A stretch of DNA of 64,000 bases from Streptomyces mangrovi (GCF_900114215.1 NZ_FOSG01000011.1:1-64000), one strand, 5' to 3'. Shown: positions 8,341-17,721, counted from the first letter of the stretch. The notes: generated by a model from the letters alone, not told the origin. Program-made: numbers and translations.

Positions 8341-9357
8341 TCAGGTGGAGTCGCGGACGACGAGCGAGGTGGGGAGCAGCAGGTGCCGCCGCGCGCCGCC
8401 GGGCTCGCCGATCTCCCGCAGCAGCAGGTCGGTGATGCTCCGTCCGATCTCTTCGACCGGCTGCCGCACGGTGGTCAGCGGCGGGTCGGTGTGCCGGGCC
8501 ACGATCGAGTCGTCGAAGCCCACCACCGCCACGTCGTCCGGCACCCGCCGCCCCCGGCGGCGCAGTTCGGCCAGGGCACCCGCCGCCATCACGTCCGAGG
8601 CGGCGAAGACCGCGTCCAGCCCGGGGCGGCGCTCCAGCAGCTCGCGCATGGCGAGGCGTCCGCCCTCCTCGGTGAAGTCGGCGGGGGCGACCAGCTCCCC
8701 GCCGGCCTCCCGCCCGGCCTCGCCCAGAGCCTTCCGCCAGCCCCGCAGACGGCTGTCGGCCACGTCCATGTCCGGCGGGCCGGTGATGGTCGCGATCTCG
8801 CCCCGCCCGCGCTCGATCAGGTGGCGCACCGCGTCGCGCGCGCCTCCGATGTTGTCCGAGTGCACATGGTGCAGCGGCTCGGCCGGGGAGCGGCGCCCGG
8901 CCAGGACGGTCGGCAGCCCGAGCTTCTCCAGCAGGCCCGGCAGCGGATCGTCGCGGTGCACCGAGACCAGCAGTACGCCGTCCACCCGGCGCGCGGTGAG
9001 GAAGCGGGTGAGCTGGTCCATCTCCCGCTGGTCGCGGACCAGGGTGAGCAGCAGCTGGATCTGGGTGCCGGCCAGGCCGTTGCTCACACCGCGGATCACG
9101 GCGGAGAAGTAGGGCTCCGACCCCAGCCGGCTCTCCGACTCGGGTATGACCAGGGCGATGGAGTCGGTCCTGCTGGTCACCAGCGACCGCGCCACGGAGC
9201 TGGGCACGTAGCCCAGTTCGGCGATCGCCGTCTGCACCGCCGCTCTGGCCTCGTCGCTGACCAGGGTGGAGCCGTTGAGGACCCGGGAGACGGTGGTGCG
9301 TCCCACTCCGGCCCGGGCGGCCACGGTCTTGATGGTCGGCCGCCGAGTGGCCCCCAT
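8341..9357 (-). CDS. cebR: CebR, LacI-family cellobiose/cellodextrin repressor
   Basis: The 338-residue protein starts at ATG; GGAGG lies 10 bases upstream. The N-terminal LacI helix-turn-helix (about residues 7-55) reads TIKTVAARAGVGRTTVSRVLNGS with hinge ELGYVPSSVARSL, followed by a periplasmic-binding-protein-like effector domain (about 65-338). It is divergent from cebE, the standard ceb arrangement. In other streptomycetes CebR binds TGGGAGCGCTCCCA and is released by cellobiose or cellotriose. Two versions of that operator stand in the shared intergenic region and perfect copies precede two other secreted-enzyme genes here, so it is likely the local master regulator. Confidence 0.93.
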   Translation of the reverse strand: MGATRRPTIKTVAARAGVGRTTVSRVLNGSTLVSDEARAAVQTAIAELGYVPSSVARSLVTSRTDSIALVIPESESRLGSEPYFSAVIRGVSNGLAGTQIQLLLTLVRDQREMDQLTRFLTARRVDGVLLVSVHRDDPLPGLLEKLGLPTVLAGRRSPAEPLHHVHSDNIGGARDAVRHLIERGRGEIATITGPPDMDVADSRLRGWRKALGEAGREAGGELVAPADFTEEGGRLAMRELLERRPGLDAVFAASDVMAAGALAELRRRGRRVPDDVAVVGFDDSIVARHTDPPLTTVRQPVEEIGRSITDLLLREIGEPGGARRHLLLPTSLVVRDST

Positions 9358-9494
9358 GGCGTACCCGCCTCCCTCTGCTTCCACCGCGCCGCGCACGGCG
9401 CTCACCAGCGCATTGTGTCAGACGGCCGTACGGCGGCCGGCCGGCACCGGTGCCCGCCGAGGGCCCCGGCGGATAACGGATCCGGTCCCCGTCC

Positions 9495-9523
9495 TTGACA
9501 TCGAACGTTCCTGCGGACAGTCT
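9495..9523 (+). promoter_or_regulatory. Promoter of cebEFG-bglC
   Basis: TTGACA, a 17-base spacer and CAGTCT form a clear SigA-type promoter. Transcription would start about 9530, with the first CebR box beginning only a few bases downstream. Confidence 0.65.
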
Positions 9524-9535
9524 TCCACAACCTGA

Positions 9536-9549
9536 TGGGAACGCTCCCA
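9536..9549. promoter_or_regulatory. CebR operator 1 of cebE
   Basis: TGGGAACGCTCCCA differs at one base from the perfect CebR palindrome. Its place just after the predicted start suits a roadblock or RNA-polymerase-exclusion mode of repression. Confidence 0.88.
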
Positions 9550-9557
9550 CCTTCGAG

Positions 9558-9571
9558 TGGGAACGATTCCA
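9558..9571. promoter_or_regulatory. CebR operator 2 of cebE (degenerate)
   Basis: TGGGAACGATTCCA keeps the outer TGGGA/TCCA arms. Its centre is 22 bp, about two helical turns, from operator 1, so two CebR dimers could sit on the same face of the DNA. Confidence 0.7.
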
Positions 9572-9642
9572 CCCGTCGGGCCCGTGCGGCCCGCCGGGGC
9601 CGCACCGCGGTGATTTCCGTCGCCGCCCGCAAGGAGGACGCC

Positions 9643-10941
9643 ATGGGCAGTGCCCGCAAGCTGTTCGGTACAAGAGTCGTGGCCGTCGCGTCGGTCGCCG
9701 CCCTCACACTCGTGGCGGGCTGCTCGGGCGGCGGTGACAGCGACGGAAAGACCGAGGACGGCAAGACCGTCATCACCATGGGTCTGTTCGGCGTCATGGG
9801 CATCAAGGAGACCGGCCTCCTCGAGAAGTACATGGAGGAGAACCCGGACGTCGTCATCAAGGCCGAGATCGCCGGTGACGAGCAGACGTACTACACCGCG
9901 CTGCAGACCCGCCTGGCCGCCGGCAGCGGCCTCAAGGACATCCAGGGCATAGAGGTCGGCCGCGCCAAGGAGCTCGCCGACACCCGGGCCGACAAGTTCG
10001 CCGACCTCTCCGGCGTCCCCGGCACCGACCACTTCCTGCCCTGGAAGCAGAGCCAGGTCACCACCGGCGACGGCAGGGTGATCGGCCTGGGCACGGACAT
10101 CGGCCCGATGGCGGTCTGCTACCGCAAGGACATGTTCGAGAAGGCGGGCCTGCCCACCGACCGCGAGGAGGTCGCCGCGCTCTGGGACGGCGACTGGGCG
10201 AAGTACGTCGAGGTCGGCAAGGACTTCAAGGACGGCTTCAAGGGCGACGCCGCCTATCTGGACAGCGCCAGCGGCCTGTTCAACGCCATGATCTACGGCA
10301 GCTCCGAGCAGTTCTACGACAAGAACGGGGAGCTGATCTACCAGGACAACCCGGTCATCAAGGATGCCTGGGAGCTGGCCACCGGAGCGGCCCGGGACGG
10401 CCTGACGGCCAAACTCCGCCAGTTCCAGCCCGGCTGGGACCCGGGCCTGGCCAACAGCAGCTTCGCCACCACCGTCTGCCCGGCGTGGATGCTCGCCCAC
10501 ATCAGCGAGAAGGCCGGCGAGGCCAACAAGGGCAAGTGGGACGTCGCCAAGGCCCCCAAGGGCGCCAACTGGGGCGGCTCCTTCCTCGGGGTCATGGAGG
10601 ACAGCCCGGTGAAGGAGGAGGCCAGGAAGCTGGTGGCCTGGCTGACCGCGCCGGAGCAGCAGGAGCACATCTTCAAGGAGATCGGCAACTTCCCCTCCTC
10701 CGCGGAGGCTCTCAAGTCCCCGGCGGTCACCGGGGCGAAGTCCGAGTACTTCAACAACGCCCCGATCGGCGAGGTCTTCGGCGCCGCGGCCCAGGACATC
10801 CCCGACGAGCAGGTCCTCGGCCCCAAGGACGGCACCATCAAGGACACCTTCTCCCAGGGCCTCCAGCTCGTCGAGCAGGGCAAGAGCCCGGCCGAGGCGT
10901 GGGAGACCACCGACGAGCGCATCAGGAAGGCCGTCGACTGA
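9643..10941 (+). CDS. cebE: CebE, cellobiose/cellotriose-binding lipoprotein
   Basis: The 432-residue extracellular substrate-binding protein starts at ATG behind AAGGAGG. Residues 1-27 are a lipoprotein signal with lipobox VAGC. The remainder is a family-1 solute-binding fold (VITMGLFGVMG, GLGTDIGPMAVCYRKDMFEKAGLP, VCPAWMLAHI). It captures cellodextrins at the outer membrane face for the CebFG permease. It is the first gene of the cebEFG-bglC operon and sits directly behind two CebR operators. A hairpin in the gap before cebF may raise its message level over that of the permeases. Confidence 0.93.
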   Translation: MGSARKLFGTRVVAVASVAALTLVAGCSGGGDSDGKTEDGKTVITMGLFGVMGIKETGLLEKYMEENPDVVIKAEIAGDEQTYYTALQTRLAAGSGLKDIQGIEVGRAKELADTRADKFADLSGVPGTDHFLPWKQSQVTTGDGRVIGLGTDIGPMAVCYRKDMFEKAGLPTDREEVAALWDGDWAKYVEVGKDFKDGFKGDAAYLDSASGLFNAMIYGSSEQFYDKNGELIYQDNPVIKDAWELATGAARDGLTAKLRQFQPGWDPGLANSSFATTVCPAWMLAHISEKAGEANKGKWDVAKAPKGANWGGSFLGVMEDSPVKEEARKLVAWLTAPEQQEHIFKEIGNFPSSAEALKSPAVTGAKSEYFNNAPIGEVFGAAAQDIPDEQVLGPKDGTIKDTFSQGLQLVEQGKSPAEAWETTDERIRKAVD

Positions 10942-10964
10942 CCCGGCCCTCCCCTCTCCGAAGT

Positions 10965-11001
10965 CCCCGGCGGCCACCGCCTCCCCGCGCGGCCGCCGGG
11001 G
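10965..11001 (+). terminator. Intra-operon hairpin between cebE and cebF
   Basis: Arms CCCCGGCGGCC (10965-10975) and complement (10991-11001) with a 15-base loop stand in the 136-base gap. Such structures often stabilise or partly end the binding-protein message in ABC sugar operons. Confidence 0.6.
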
Positions 11002-11077
11002 CCTTTGGCCCCACCGTCCCCCGTCCTCCCAGTCCTCACCCTCCTCCCACCACGCACTCCCAGGAAGGAAGCCCCCC

Positions 11078-12094
11078 GTGGCCACCTCCACCCCGGCATC
11101 CGGCCTCGGCGGGCCGCAGAGCGGACCGGCCGGCCCCACCAAGGAGAGCCCCGACGGCCGGAACGGGGCGCGTCCCCGGCGGCCGTGGAGCACCCTCCTG
11201 CACCGCTTCGACATCAAGGCGGCCCCCTACGCCTTCGTCGCCCCCTTCTTCGTCGTCTTCGGCGCGTTCAGCCTCTACCCGCTGCTCTACACGGCCTGGA
11301 TCTCCCTCCACGACGTGGAGCTGGCGACCATGGACATCATGGAGTGGGAGGGCTTCGGGAACTACTCGCAGCTCTGGCAGGACGACCGCTTCTGGAACGC
11401 GCTGGCGAACACCTTCACCATCGGCGTGATCTCCACCGTCCCGCAGCTGCTGATGGCCCTCGGCCTGGCGCACCTGCTCAACTACAAGCTGAAGGGCTCG
11501 GCGTTCTTCCGGGTCGCGGCCCTGACGCCCTACGCGACCTCGATCGGCGCCGCCGCGCTGGTGTTCACCATGCTCTTCGAGCGCGACTTCGGAATGATCA
11601 ACTGGTTCCTGAGCCTGTTCGGAGTCGACAACGTCGACTGGGAGAACAGCAAGTGGCCCGCCCAGTTCGCGATCTCCTCCATCGTGATCTGGCGCTGGAC
11701 CGGCTACAACGCCCTGCTGTACCTGGCCGCGATGCAGGCCATTCCGCAGGAGCGGTACGAGGCGGCGGCCATCGACGGCGCCTCGCGCTGGCAGCAGTTC
11801 ACCAAGGTCACCATCCCCGGCATCCGCTCCACGATCGTCTTCACCATCGTGCTGTCCACCATCGGAGCCACCCAGCTCTTCGGCGAACCGCTGATCTTCG
11901 GCCAGGGGCCGAACGGCGTCAGCGGAGGAGCGGACAACCAGTACCAGACGCTCGGCCTGCTGCTGTACGAGGAGGGCTGGAAGAACTACGAGATGGGGCG
12001 GGCCGCCACGGTCGCCTGGGCGATGTTCCTCCTACTCATCCTCGCCTTCGTCCTGCAGCGCGTCGTCAAGCGCGTCAAGTCCCGCACGTCCTGA
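11078..12094 (+). CDS. cebF: CebF, cellodextrin ABC permease subunit
   Basis: A 338-residue membrane protein with GTG start behind AGGAAGGAA. A 45-residue polar N-terminus is followed by six likely membrane helices. The inner-membrane EAA loop reads EAAAIDGASRWQQFTKVTIP, the MalF-type contact with the ATPase. It forms the transport channel with CebG. No ATP-binding gene is present in the locus; in Streptomyces the shared ATPase MsiK, encoded elsewhere, energises this importer. The gene is 18 bases from cebG. Confidence 0.93.
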   Translation: MATSTPASGLGGPQSGPAGPTKESPDGRNGARPRRPWSTLLHRFDIKAAPYAFVAPFFVVFGAFSLYPLLYTAWISLHDVELATMDIMEWEGFGNYSQLWQDDRFWNALANTFTIGVISTVPQLLMALGLAHLLNYKLKGSAFFRVAALTPYATSIGAAALVFTMLFERDFGMINWFLSLFGVDNVDWENSKWPAQFAISSIVIWRWTGYNALLYLAAMQAIPQERYEAAAIDGASRWQQFTKVTIPGIRSTIVFTIVLSTIGATQLFGEPLIFGQGPNGVSGGADNQYQTLGLLLYEEGWKNYEMGRAATVAWAMFLLLILAFVLQRVVKRVKSRTS

Positions 12095-12112
12095 CCAGGG
12101 AGCGGTAATCCC

Positions 12113-13039
12113 ATGACCACCGACACCGCCCGCCCCCGGGCGGACGTACCCGAGCCGCTCGCGGACACCGTCGCGCCCACGAGCCGCCGGCCCCGCCTGT
12201 CCCTGCGCCCGAAGGCCGGACAGCAGCGGAAGGCCGGGCCCGTCGCCTACGCGCTGCTCGGCCTGGCCGCGCTGCTCTCCCTGTTCCCGCTGTACTGGAC
12301 GATGGTGGCGGCCTCCACCGACAACACCCGGGTCTCCCAGACCCCGCCGCCCTTCCTCCCCGGCCCCAACCTGCTGAAGAACCTCTCGGCCGCCTGGGAG
12401 GACGCGGCGATGGGCACGGCGCTGGTCAACAGCCTCATCGTCGCCATGACGATCGCCCTGTCCACCGTCCTGTTCGCCACCCTGGCCGGCTTCGCCTTCG
12501 CCAAACTGCGCTTCCGCGGCCGCAACATCCTGCTGATGCTGGTCATCGGCACGATGATGGTGCCGCCGCAACTGAGCGTGGTGCCGCTGTTCATGATGAT
12601 GACCGAGCTGGGCTGGGGACAGAAGCTGCCCGCGGTCATCTTCCCCACCCTGGTCAGCGCCGTCGGCGTGTTCTTCATGCGGCAGTACCTGCTGGAGGCG
12701 CTGCCCGACGAGCTCATCGAGGCCGGCCGCGTGGACGGCGCGCACAGTCTGCGGATCTTCTGGAGCGTCGTCCTGCCGGTCGCCCGTCCCGCGATGGCGG
12801 TGGTCTTCATGATCACCTTCGTGCACGCCTGGAACGACTTCTTCTGGCCGTTCATCGTGCTCGACATGACCAACCCCACGATCCCCGTCGCCCTGACCCA
12901 GCTCAGCGCGGGATACGTGCGCGACCAGTCGCTCATCATGGCCGGCGCGCTGCTGGGCACCCTGCCGCTGCTGGCGATGTTCGTCGTCTTCGGCAAGCAG
13001 ATCGTCGGCGGCATCATGCAGGGCGCGGTCAAGGGCTGA
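12113..13039 (+). CDS. cebG: CebG, cellodextrin ABC permease subunit
   Basis: The 308-residue MalG-type permease begins at ATG behind AGGGAG. It has six predicted helices (first about residues 42-62) and the EAA loop IEAGRVDGAHSLRIFWSVVLP. It pairs with CebF to carry cellobiose and cellotriose inward. The gene is part of cebEFG-bglC and is separated from bglC by 103 bases without an obvious terminator. Confidence 0.93.
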   Translation: MTTDTARPRADVPEPLADTVAPTSRRPRLSLRPKAGQQRKAGPVAYALLGLAALLSLFPLYWTMVAASTDNTRVSQTPPPFLPGPNLLKNLSAAWEDAAMGTALVNSLIVAMTIALSTVLFATLAGFAFAKLRFRGRNILLMLVIGTMMVPPQLSVVPLFMMMTELGWGQKLPAVIFPTLVSAVGVFFMRQYLLEALPDELIEAGRVDGAHSLRIFWSVVLPVARPAMAVVFMITFVHAWNDFFWPFIVLDMTNPTIPVALTQLSAGYVRDQSLIMAGALLGTLPLLAMFVVFGKQIVGGIMQGAVKG

Positions 13040-13142
13040 CGCCCCGCCAGGAAGACCCGGACGCCCCGCGCTCCGGGCCCCTCCCGCCCCGACCCCACAC
13101 CCGATCCCACCCTCTCGACACCACCGATCCGGAAGGACCTTC

Positions 13143-14603
13143 GTGGCCACCGCATCCCGTACAGCCGAACCCGCCCCGGCGACCCGGAGCGCCCGGGTGT
13201 TCCCGCCTGGCTTCCTGTGGGGCACCGCGACCGCCGCCTACCAGATCGAGGGCGCCGCCGCCGAGGGCGGCCGCACCCCCTCCATCTGGGACACCTTCTC
13301 CCGCACCCCCGGCAGGACGCGCAACGGCGACACCGGGGACATCGCCTGCGACCACTACCACCGCTGGCGCGAGGACCTGGAGATCATGGCCGACCTCGGT
13401 GTGGGCGCCTACCGGTTCTCCGTCTCCTGGCCGCGCGTCCAGCCCACCGGCAGCGGCCCCGCCTCCCGCGAGGGACTGGACTTCTACAGCCGCCTGGTGG
13501 ACGGGCTGCTGGACAAGGGCATCCAGCCCGTCGTCACCCTCTACCACTGGGACCTGCCCCAGGAACTGGAGGACGCGGGCGGCTGGCCGGAGCGCGCCAC
13601 CGCCGAGCGGTTCGCCGAGTACGCCTCCCTGGTCGCCGGCGCGCTCGGTGACCGGGTGGGCACCTGGACCACCCTCAACGAGCCCTGGTGCTCGGCCTTC
13701 CTCGGCTACGGTTCGGGCGTCCACGCCCCCGGCCGCACCGACCAGGCGGGCGCCCTGCGCGCCGCCCACCACCTCAACCTCGCCCACGGACTGGGCACCC
13801 AGGCCCTGCGCGCCGCCCTCCCCGACGGCGCGCAGACCTCCGTCACGCTCAACCTCCACCATGTGCGGTCCCTGACCGGCGACCCCGCCGACACCGACGC
13901 CGCACGCCGCATCGACGGCGTCGCCAACCGGGTCTTCACCGGCCCGATGCTGCGCGGTGAGTACCCGGAGGACGTCCTGCGGGACACCGCGCACCTGACG
14001 GACTGGTCGTTCGTACGGGACGGGGACCTGGCGGACATCCACCAGCCGCTGGACTTCCTGGGCGTCAACTACTACAGCCCCACCCTCGTCTCCGCCGCCT
14101 CCGGCCCCGGAACCCACAACGCCGACGGGCACGGCGCGAGCGAGCACAGCCCCTGGCCGGGCGGCGACGACGTCGCCTTCCACCGCACGCCCGGCGAGAC
14201 CACCGCCATGGGCTGGACGATCGACCCCACCGGCATGTACGACCTGCTGCTGCGGGTCCGGGACGACTTCCCCGGCATGCCGGTGGTCATCACCGAGAAC
14301 GGCGCGGCCTTCGACGACTACGTCGATCCCGAGGGCCGCGTGCTGGACCCGCAGCGGATCTCCTACCTCCACGGCCATCTGGCGGCGGTGCACCGGGCCA
14401 TCGAGGCCGGGGCGGACGTGCGCGGCTACTTCCTGTGGTCCCTGCTGGACAACTTCGAGTGGGGATACGGCTACAGCAAGCGCTTCGGCGCGGTGTACGT
14501 GGACTACGCGACCGGCAGGCGCGTCCCCAAGGCCAGCGCCCTCTGGTACGCGCAGGTGGTCCGCGACGGCGCCCTGCCGCCGGAGCCCGGCACGGGCGCC
14601 TGA
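13143..14603 (+). CDS. bglC: BglC, GH1 beta-glucosidase
   Basis: The 486-residue cytoplasmic enzyme begins at GTG behind GGAAGGA and has no signal peptide. It shows the family GH1 N-terminal FLWGTATAAYQIEGA, the acid/base TLNEPW (Glu180) and the nucleophile VITENG (Glu385); the C-terminal SLLDNFEWGYGYSKRFG binds the glucose ring. It splits imported cellobiose and cellotriose to glucose and so removes the CebR inducer, giving feedback on the operon. I see no separate CebR box in the 103-base gap, unlike some relatives that have one before bglC. Confidence 0.94.
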   Translation: MATASRTAEPAPATRSARVFPPGFLWGTATAAYQIEGAAAEGGRTPSIWDTFSRTPGRTRNGDTGDIACDHYHRWREDLEIMADLGVGAYRFSVSWPRVQPTGSGPASREGLDFYSRLVDGLLDKGIQPVVTLYHWDLPQELEDAGGWPERATAERFAEYASLVAGALGDRVGTWTTLNEPWCSAFLGYGSGVHAPGRTDQAGALRAAHHLNLAHGLGTQALRAALPDGAQTSVTLNLHHVRSLTGDPADTDAARRIDGVANRVFTGPMLRGEYPEDVLRDTAHLTDWSFVRDGDLADIHQPLDFLGVNYYSPTLVSAASGPGTHNADGHGASEHSPWPGGDDVAFHRTPGETTAMGWTIDPTGMYDLLLRVRDDFPGMPVVITENGAAFDDYVDPEGRVLDPQRISYLHGHLAAVHRAIEAGADVRGYFLWSLLDNFEWGYGYSKRFGAVYVDYATGRRVPKASALWYAQVVRDGALPPEPGTGA

Positions 14604-14641
14604 CCGCGCCTGAGGCCCCAGGGCCCCGAGACCCCGAGACC

Positions 14642-14687
14642 CCGGCCGCGGGCCCGGCTCCGATCCGTCGGCCGGGCCCGCGGCCGG
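14642..14687. terminator. Bidirectional terminator after bglC
   Basis: Perfect 17-base arms (14642-14658, 14671-14687) with a 12-base loop lie between the converging bglC and DUF1992 genes. Confidence 0.85.
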
Positions 14688-14701
14688 CCGCTACCGGCAG
14701 G

Positions 14702-15157
14702 TCAGGCGCCCTGCCGCCCGCCGTCCCCGCGGCCGTCCGGCTCCCCGCGTCCCCCGCGCTCTCCAGGTCCCTCGCGCCACTCCCGTACGACCTCGTCGGC
14801 GTCGAAGGGCTCCAGGCCCAGCGGGGGACCGGGCGGCGGCATCCGCAGCGCCGCGCGGATCCTCTCGTTGACCCCCGCCACGATCCGCCGCACCTCCGGC
14901 TCCGAGCGGGCCCGGCGGGCGGCGGCCAGGGCGTCCTCCGCCTCCTTGCGCAGGGCGAGCGCGGGCGGCAGGTAGGACAGCCCCTCGCGGCTCATCTTCT
15001 TCCTGACCCACCACAGGTCGTCGTAGGGCCGGTCCAGGTCGGGCAGCGGTCGGCCCATGCCCGGCAGGGCGTCGAACTCGCCGCGCTCGGCCGCCTCGCG
15101 GATCTGCCGGTCGGCCCATGTCTCGAAGTCGATCCCGGGCGGTTTGCGTTCGGTCAC
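14702..15157 (-). CDS. DUF1992 (DnaJ-C28-like conserved region) protein
   Basis: The 151-residue protein has a GTG start behind GGGAGGA. The first 90 residues are the DUF1992 domain: WADRQIREAAERGEFDALPG, then GRPLP and DDLWWVRKKM. The C-terminal 35 residues are Gly/Arg/Asp-rich and probably disordered. The domain is shared with eukaryotic DNAJC28, but there is no J domain here and the biochemical role is unknown. It lies 100 bases downstream of the DNA ligase gene on the same strand and might be read from it. Confidence 0.88.
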   Translation of the reverse strand: MTERKPPGIDFETWADRQIREAAERGEFDALPGMGRPLPDLDRPYDDLWWVRKKMSREGLSYLPPALALRKEAEDALAAARRARSEPEVRRIVAGVNERIRAALRMPPPGPPLGLEPFDADEVVREWREGPGERGGRGEPDGRGDGGRQGA

Positions 15158-15257
15158 GGTGCGGTCCTCCCTGAGTGCGGCTGCGATGGCGGGCTCTCGC
15201 GGAGGGGGCTCGTACGGCCCAGATTACGCGCGAGCCCGCCCCGCGGGGCGGGAGCGC

Positions 15258-16793
15258 TCACCCGGCCAGGGCGAGCACCGCCTCCACGGTGTCCGCCTCC
15301 GCCGCCGTCTTGTCCCCCCGGTAACGCAGCACCCGGGCGAACCGCAGCGTGACGCCCTCCGGGTAGCGGGAGGAGCGCTGCACTCCGTCGAAGGCGATCT
15401 CCACCACCAGCTCCGGCCGCACCGTCACCGTGAGCCCGTCGTCGTCCACGGCCAGTTCGCGCAGCCGTGCGGTCTGCCAGGCCAGCAGGGCGTCGGTCAG
15501 CCCCTTGAAGGTCTTGCCGAGCATCGCGAAGGAGCCGTCCTGGCGGCGCGCGCCCAGGTGGAGGTTGGACAGTTTCCCCGCGCGCCGCCCGTGCCCCCAC
15601 TCGGCGGCCAGCACCACCAGATCGAGGGTGTGCACAGGCTTCACCTTCAGCCAGGAAGCGCCGCGCCGCCCCGCGCCGTACGCGGAGTCCAGCGCCTTGA
15701 GCATCACGCCCTCGTGGCCGCGCGCCAGCACCTCGTCGGCGAACTCCCGCGCCGCGGCGCGGGTTCGCTCGTCCCGCGGGTCCTCGACGACCGTGCGCAG
15801 CACCCGCATCGGCTCGGGCACCACCCGGGCCAGCTCCGCGTACCGGTCGGCGACCGGCAGCTCCAGCAGATCGCGGCCGTCGACGGACAGCAGGTCGAAG
15901 AAGACGGGCGACAGCGGCAGCGACGCCCGCGCCCGCTCCACGTCCAGCCGCGACCCGACCCGGCCGGCGACCTCCTGGAAGGGCCGGGGCCGGCCGTCCT
16001 CGCCCAGGGCGATGACCTCGCCGTCGAGGACCGCCCGCCCGGCCCGCAGCTCCCGGGCGGCGGCCGCCACCTCCGGGAGCCGGTCGGTGATCTCGTCCAG
16101 GGTGCGGGTGAAGACCCGCACCGCCGGACCGTCGCGGTGCACCTGGACGCGGATGCCGTCGAGCTTCTCCTCCACCGCGCACGGCCCGAGCCGGTCCAGC
16201 GCCTCGTCCACGCTCCCGGCGGTCTGCGCGAGCATCGGCAGCACCGGCCGCCCCACGTCGAGGCGGAAGTCGGACAGCGCGCCGGGGCCGCGGGCGAGCA
16301 GGGCTCGGGCCACCTGCCCCAGCGACCCGCCGACCATCACCGCCCGCCGCACCCCGGCCGGCTCCGCGTCCACCGCCGCCGCCAGGCCCTCGACGGCGAA
16401 CGCGTCCAGGGCACCCTGTCGCAGCTCGCCGCCGATCAGCCGGACGAGGAAGCGCTGCTCCTCGCCGGTGGCGGCGGACAGCAGCCCGTGCAGCAGCCGT
16501 CCGCGCTCGGCCTGCGCGCCCCGGCCCGAGACGGCGGCGATCGCACCCAGAGTGCGGTGCACGTCGGCCACCGACAGCGACGGCGCGGCCGCCGGCGGGA
16601 CGGTCCGGCTCAGCGTCTTCCAGCCGATCCCCGTCCTGCGCTGGGGGATCCTGCCCGCCAGGTAGGTGATGACGACCGGGGCGTCCTCGGGCCCGGCCTC
16701 GCGGAACAGCCCGGCGAGCAGGGCGACCTTCCCCGTGCGCGACGGGGTCCGCGCGATCCGGTGGGAGACCTGGGCGACTTCGGCCAGCAGCAT
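15258..16793 (-). CDS. ligB: ATP-dependent DNA ligase (LigB type)
   Basis: The 511-residue protein carries an N-terminal DNA-binding domain (about 1-175), the adenylation domain with nucleophile motif EEKLDGIRV (Lys210), motif III FFDLLSVDG and motif IV EGVMLKALDS, then an OB-fold with the motif V stretch WLKVKP. It joins DNA nicks with ATP and probably serves repair, as the essential replicative ligase of bacteria is NAD-dependent. The chosen ATG has a GAGGA 8-10 bases upstream. It is divergent from the RibD-like reductase. Similar ATP ligases of about 510 residues are common in actinomycetes, so this is not evidence of transfer. Confidence 0.92.
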   Translation of the reverse strand: MLLAEVAQVSHRIARTPSRTGKVALLAGLFREAGPEDAPVVITYLAGRIPQRRTGIGWKTLSRTVPPAAAPSLSVADVHRTLGAIAAVSGRGAQAERGRLLHGLLSAATGEEQRFLVRLIGGELRQGALDAFAVEGLAAAVDAEPAGVRRAVMVGGSLGQVARALLARGPGALSDFRLDVGRPVLPMLAQTAGSVDEALDRLGPCAVEEKLDGIRVQVHRDGPAVRVFTRTLDEITDRLPEVAAAARELRAGRAVLDGEVIALGEDGRPRPFQEVAGRVGSRLDVERARASLPLSPVFFDLLSVDGRDLLELPVADRYAELARVVPEPMRVLRTVVEDPRDERTRAAAREFADEVLARGHEGVMLKALDSAYGAGRRGASWLKVKPVHTLDLVVLAAEWGHGRRAGKLSNLHLGARRQDGSFAMLGKTFKGLTDALLAWQTARLRELAVDDDGLTVTVRPELVVEIAFDGVQRSSRYPEGVTLRFARVLRYRGDKTAAEADTVEAVLALAG

Positions 16794-16938
16794 CTCCCCA
16801 TCCTCGCCCGGACGGCCGTCACCGGTACCGAACGGAGCGCGGAAGAAGAGAGGTGCCGGGACCGATGACTTCCGGCGCACCGGCGGGTCCGAACCCGTGA
16901 GGCCTGGCCCGTGAGGCCGACTGGAGAGGAAGAGGACG

Positions 16939-17559
16939 ATGGCGAAGGTGACACTGACGCAGTTCCTGACACTGGACGGGGTCGTCCAGGCGCCCGGAGC
17001 CCCGGACGAGGACCGCGAGGGCGGGTTCGAGCACGGCGGCTGGCTGGTCCCGTACGCCGACGAGGACATGGGGCGGTTCGTCGCGGAGGGCTTCCGGTCC
17101 GCGGAGGCCTTCCTGCTGGGCCGCAGGACGTACCAGATCTTCGCCGCCTACTGGCCGCGGGTCACCGACCCGGACAACCCGGTCGCGAGCAGGCTCAACG
17201 CCCTGCCCAAGTACGTCGCCTCCCGGACGCTGGACAGTGTCGGGTGGCACAATTCCACGCTGCTGGAGGGCGACGCGGTGCGGGAGGTCGCGGCCCTCAG
17301 GGAGCGGCTGGAGGGCGAGCTGCAGATCCACGGCAGCGGGAACCTGGCGCGGAGCCTGATGGCGCACGGCCTGATCGACGAGTACCGCCTGCTGACCTAT
17401 CCGGTGATCCTGGGCGGCGGCAAGCGCCTGTTCGACGGCGGCGCCGTGCCGACCGCACTGGAGCGGACGGGAGGCAGGACGACCTCCATCGGGGTGGCGA
17501 TCGGCACCTACCGGGTGGCGGGGCGGCCGGGCCACGGCTCGTTCGACCTGGAGGAGTGA
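16939..17559 (+). CDS. Dihydrofolate-reductase-like / RibD C-terminal domain protein
   Basis: A 206-residue cytoplasmic protein with ATG start behind GGAGAGGAA. The whole length is a RibD_C fold: N-terminal TQFLTLDGVVQAPG, LLGRRTYQIFAAYWP and the nucleotide-binding HGSGNLARSLMAHGLIDEYRLLTYPVILGGGK split across the centre and C-terminal part. The family uses NADPH to reduce pteridine or pyrimidine-like substrates, but stand-alone members in Streptomyces have no firm substrate. A short hairpin follows the stop. Confidence 0.88.
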   Translation: MAKVTLTQFLTLDGVVQAPGAPDEDREGGFEHGGWLVPYADEDMGRFVAEGFRSAEAFLLGRRTYQIFAAYWPRVTDPDNPVASRLNALPKYVASRTLDSVGWHNSTLLEGDAVREVAALRERLEGELQIHGSGNLARSLMAHGLIDEYRLLTYPVILGGGKRLFDGGAVPTALERTGGRTTSIGVAIGTYRVAGRPGHGSFDLEE

Positions 17560-17595
17560 GCCGGACCCTGGGCCGGGGGTGATGCCGTCGCTTTG

Positions 17596-17619
17596 GGGCC
17601 GGCGGCCTTTCGCCGGCCC
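17596..17619 (+). terminator. Hairpin after the RibD-like gene
   Basis: GGGCCGGCG and its complement form a 9-base stem around GCCTTT, 37 bases after the stop. Confidence 0.55.
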
Positions 17620-17721
17620 GCGGCGCATGAACGCTCAACCTCTGACATGTCCGCCGCTGTTCGCAAAGGCGGAGATTCGGTGACCGTCCCGCGGTGGGGT
17701 AATCTCGCCGTGTCCGCACGT

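Noticed and set aside
15248..15261. CGGGAGCGCTCACC resembles a CebR operator
   Set aside because: It lies at the 3' end of the ligase gene, far from any start in the right direction, and one arm is broken.
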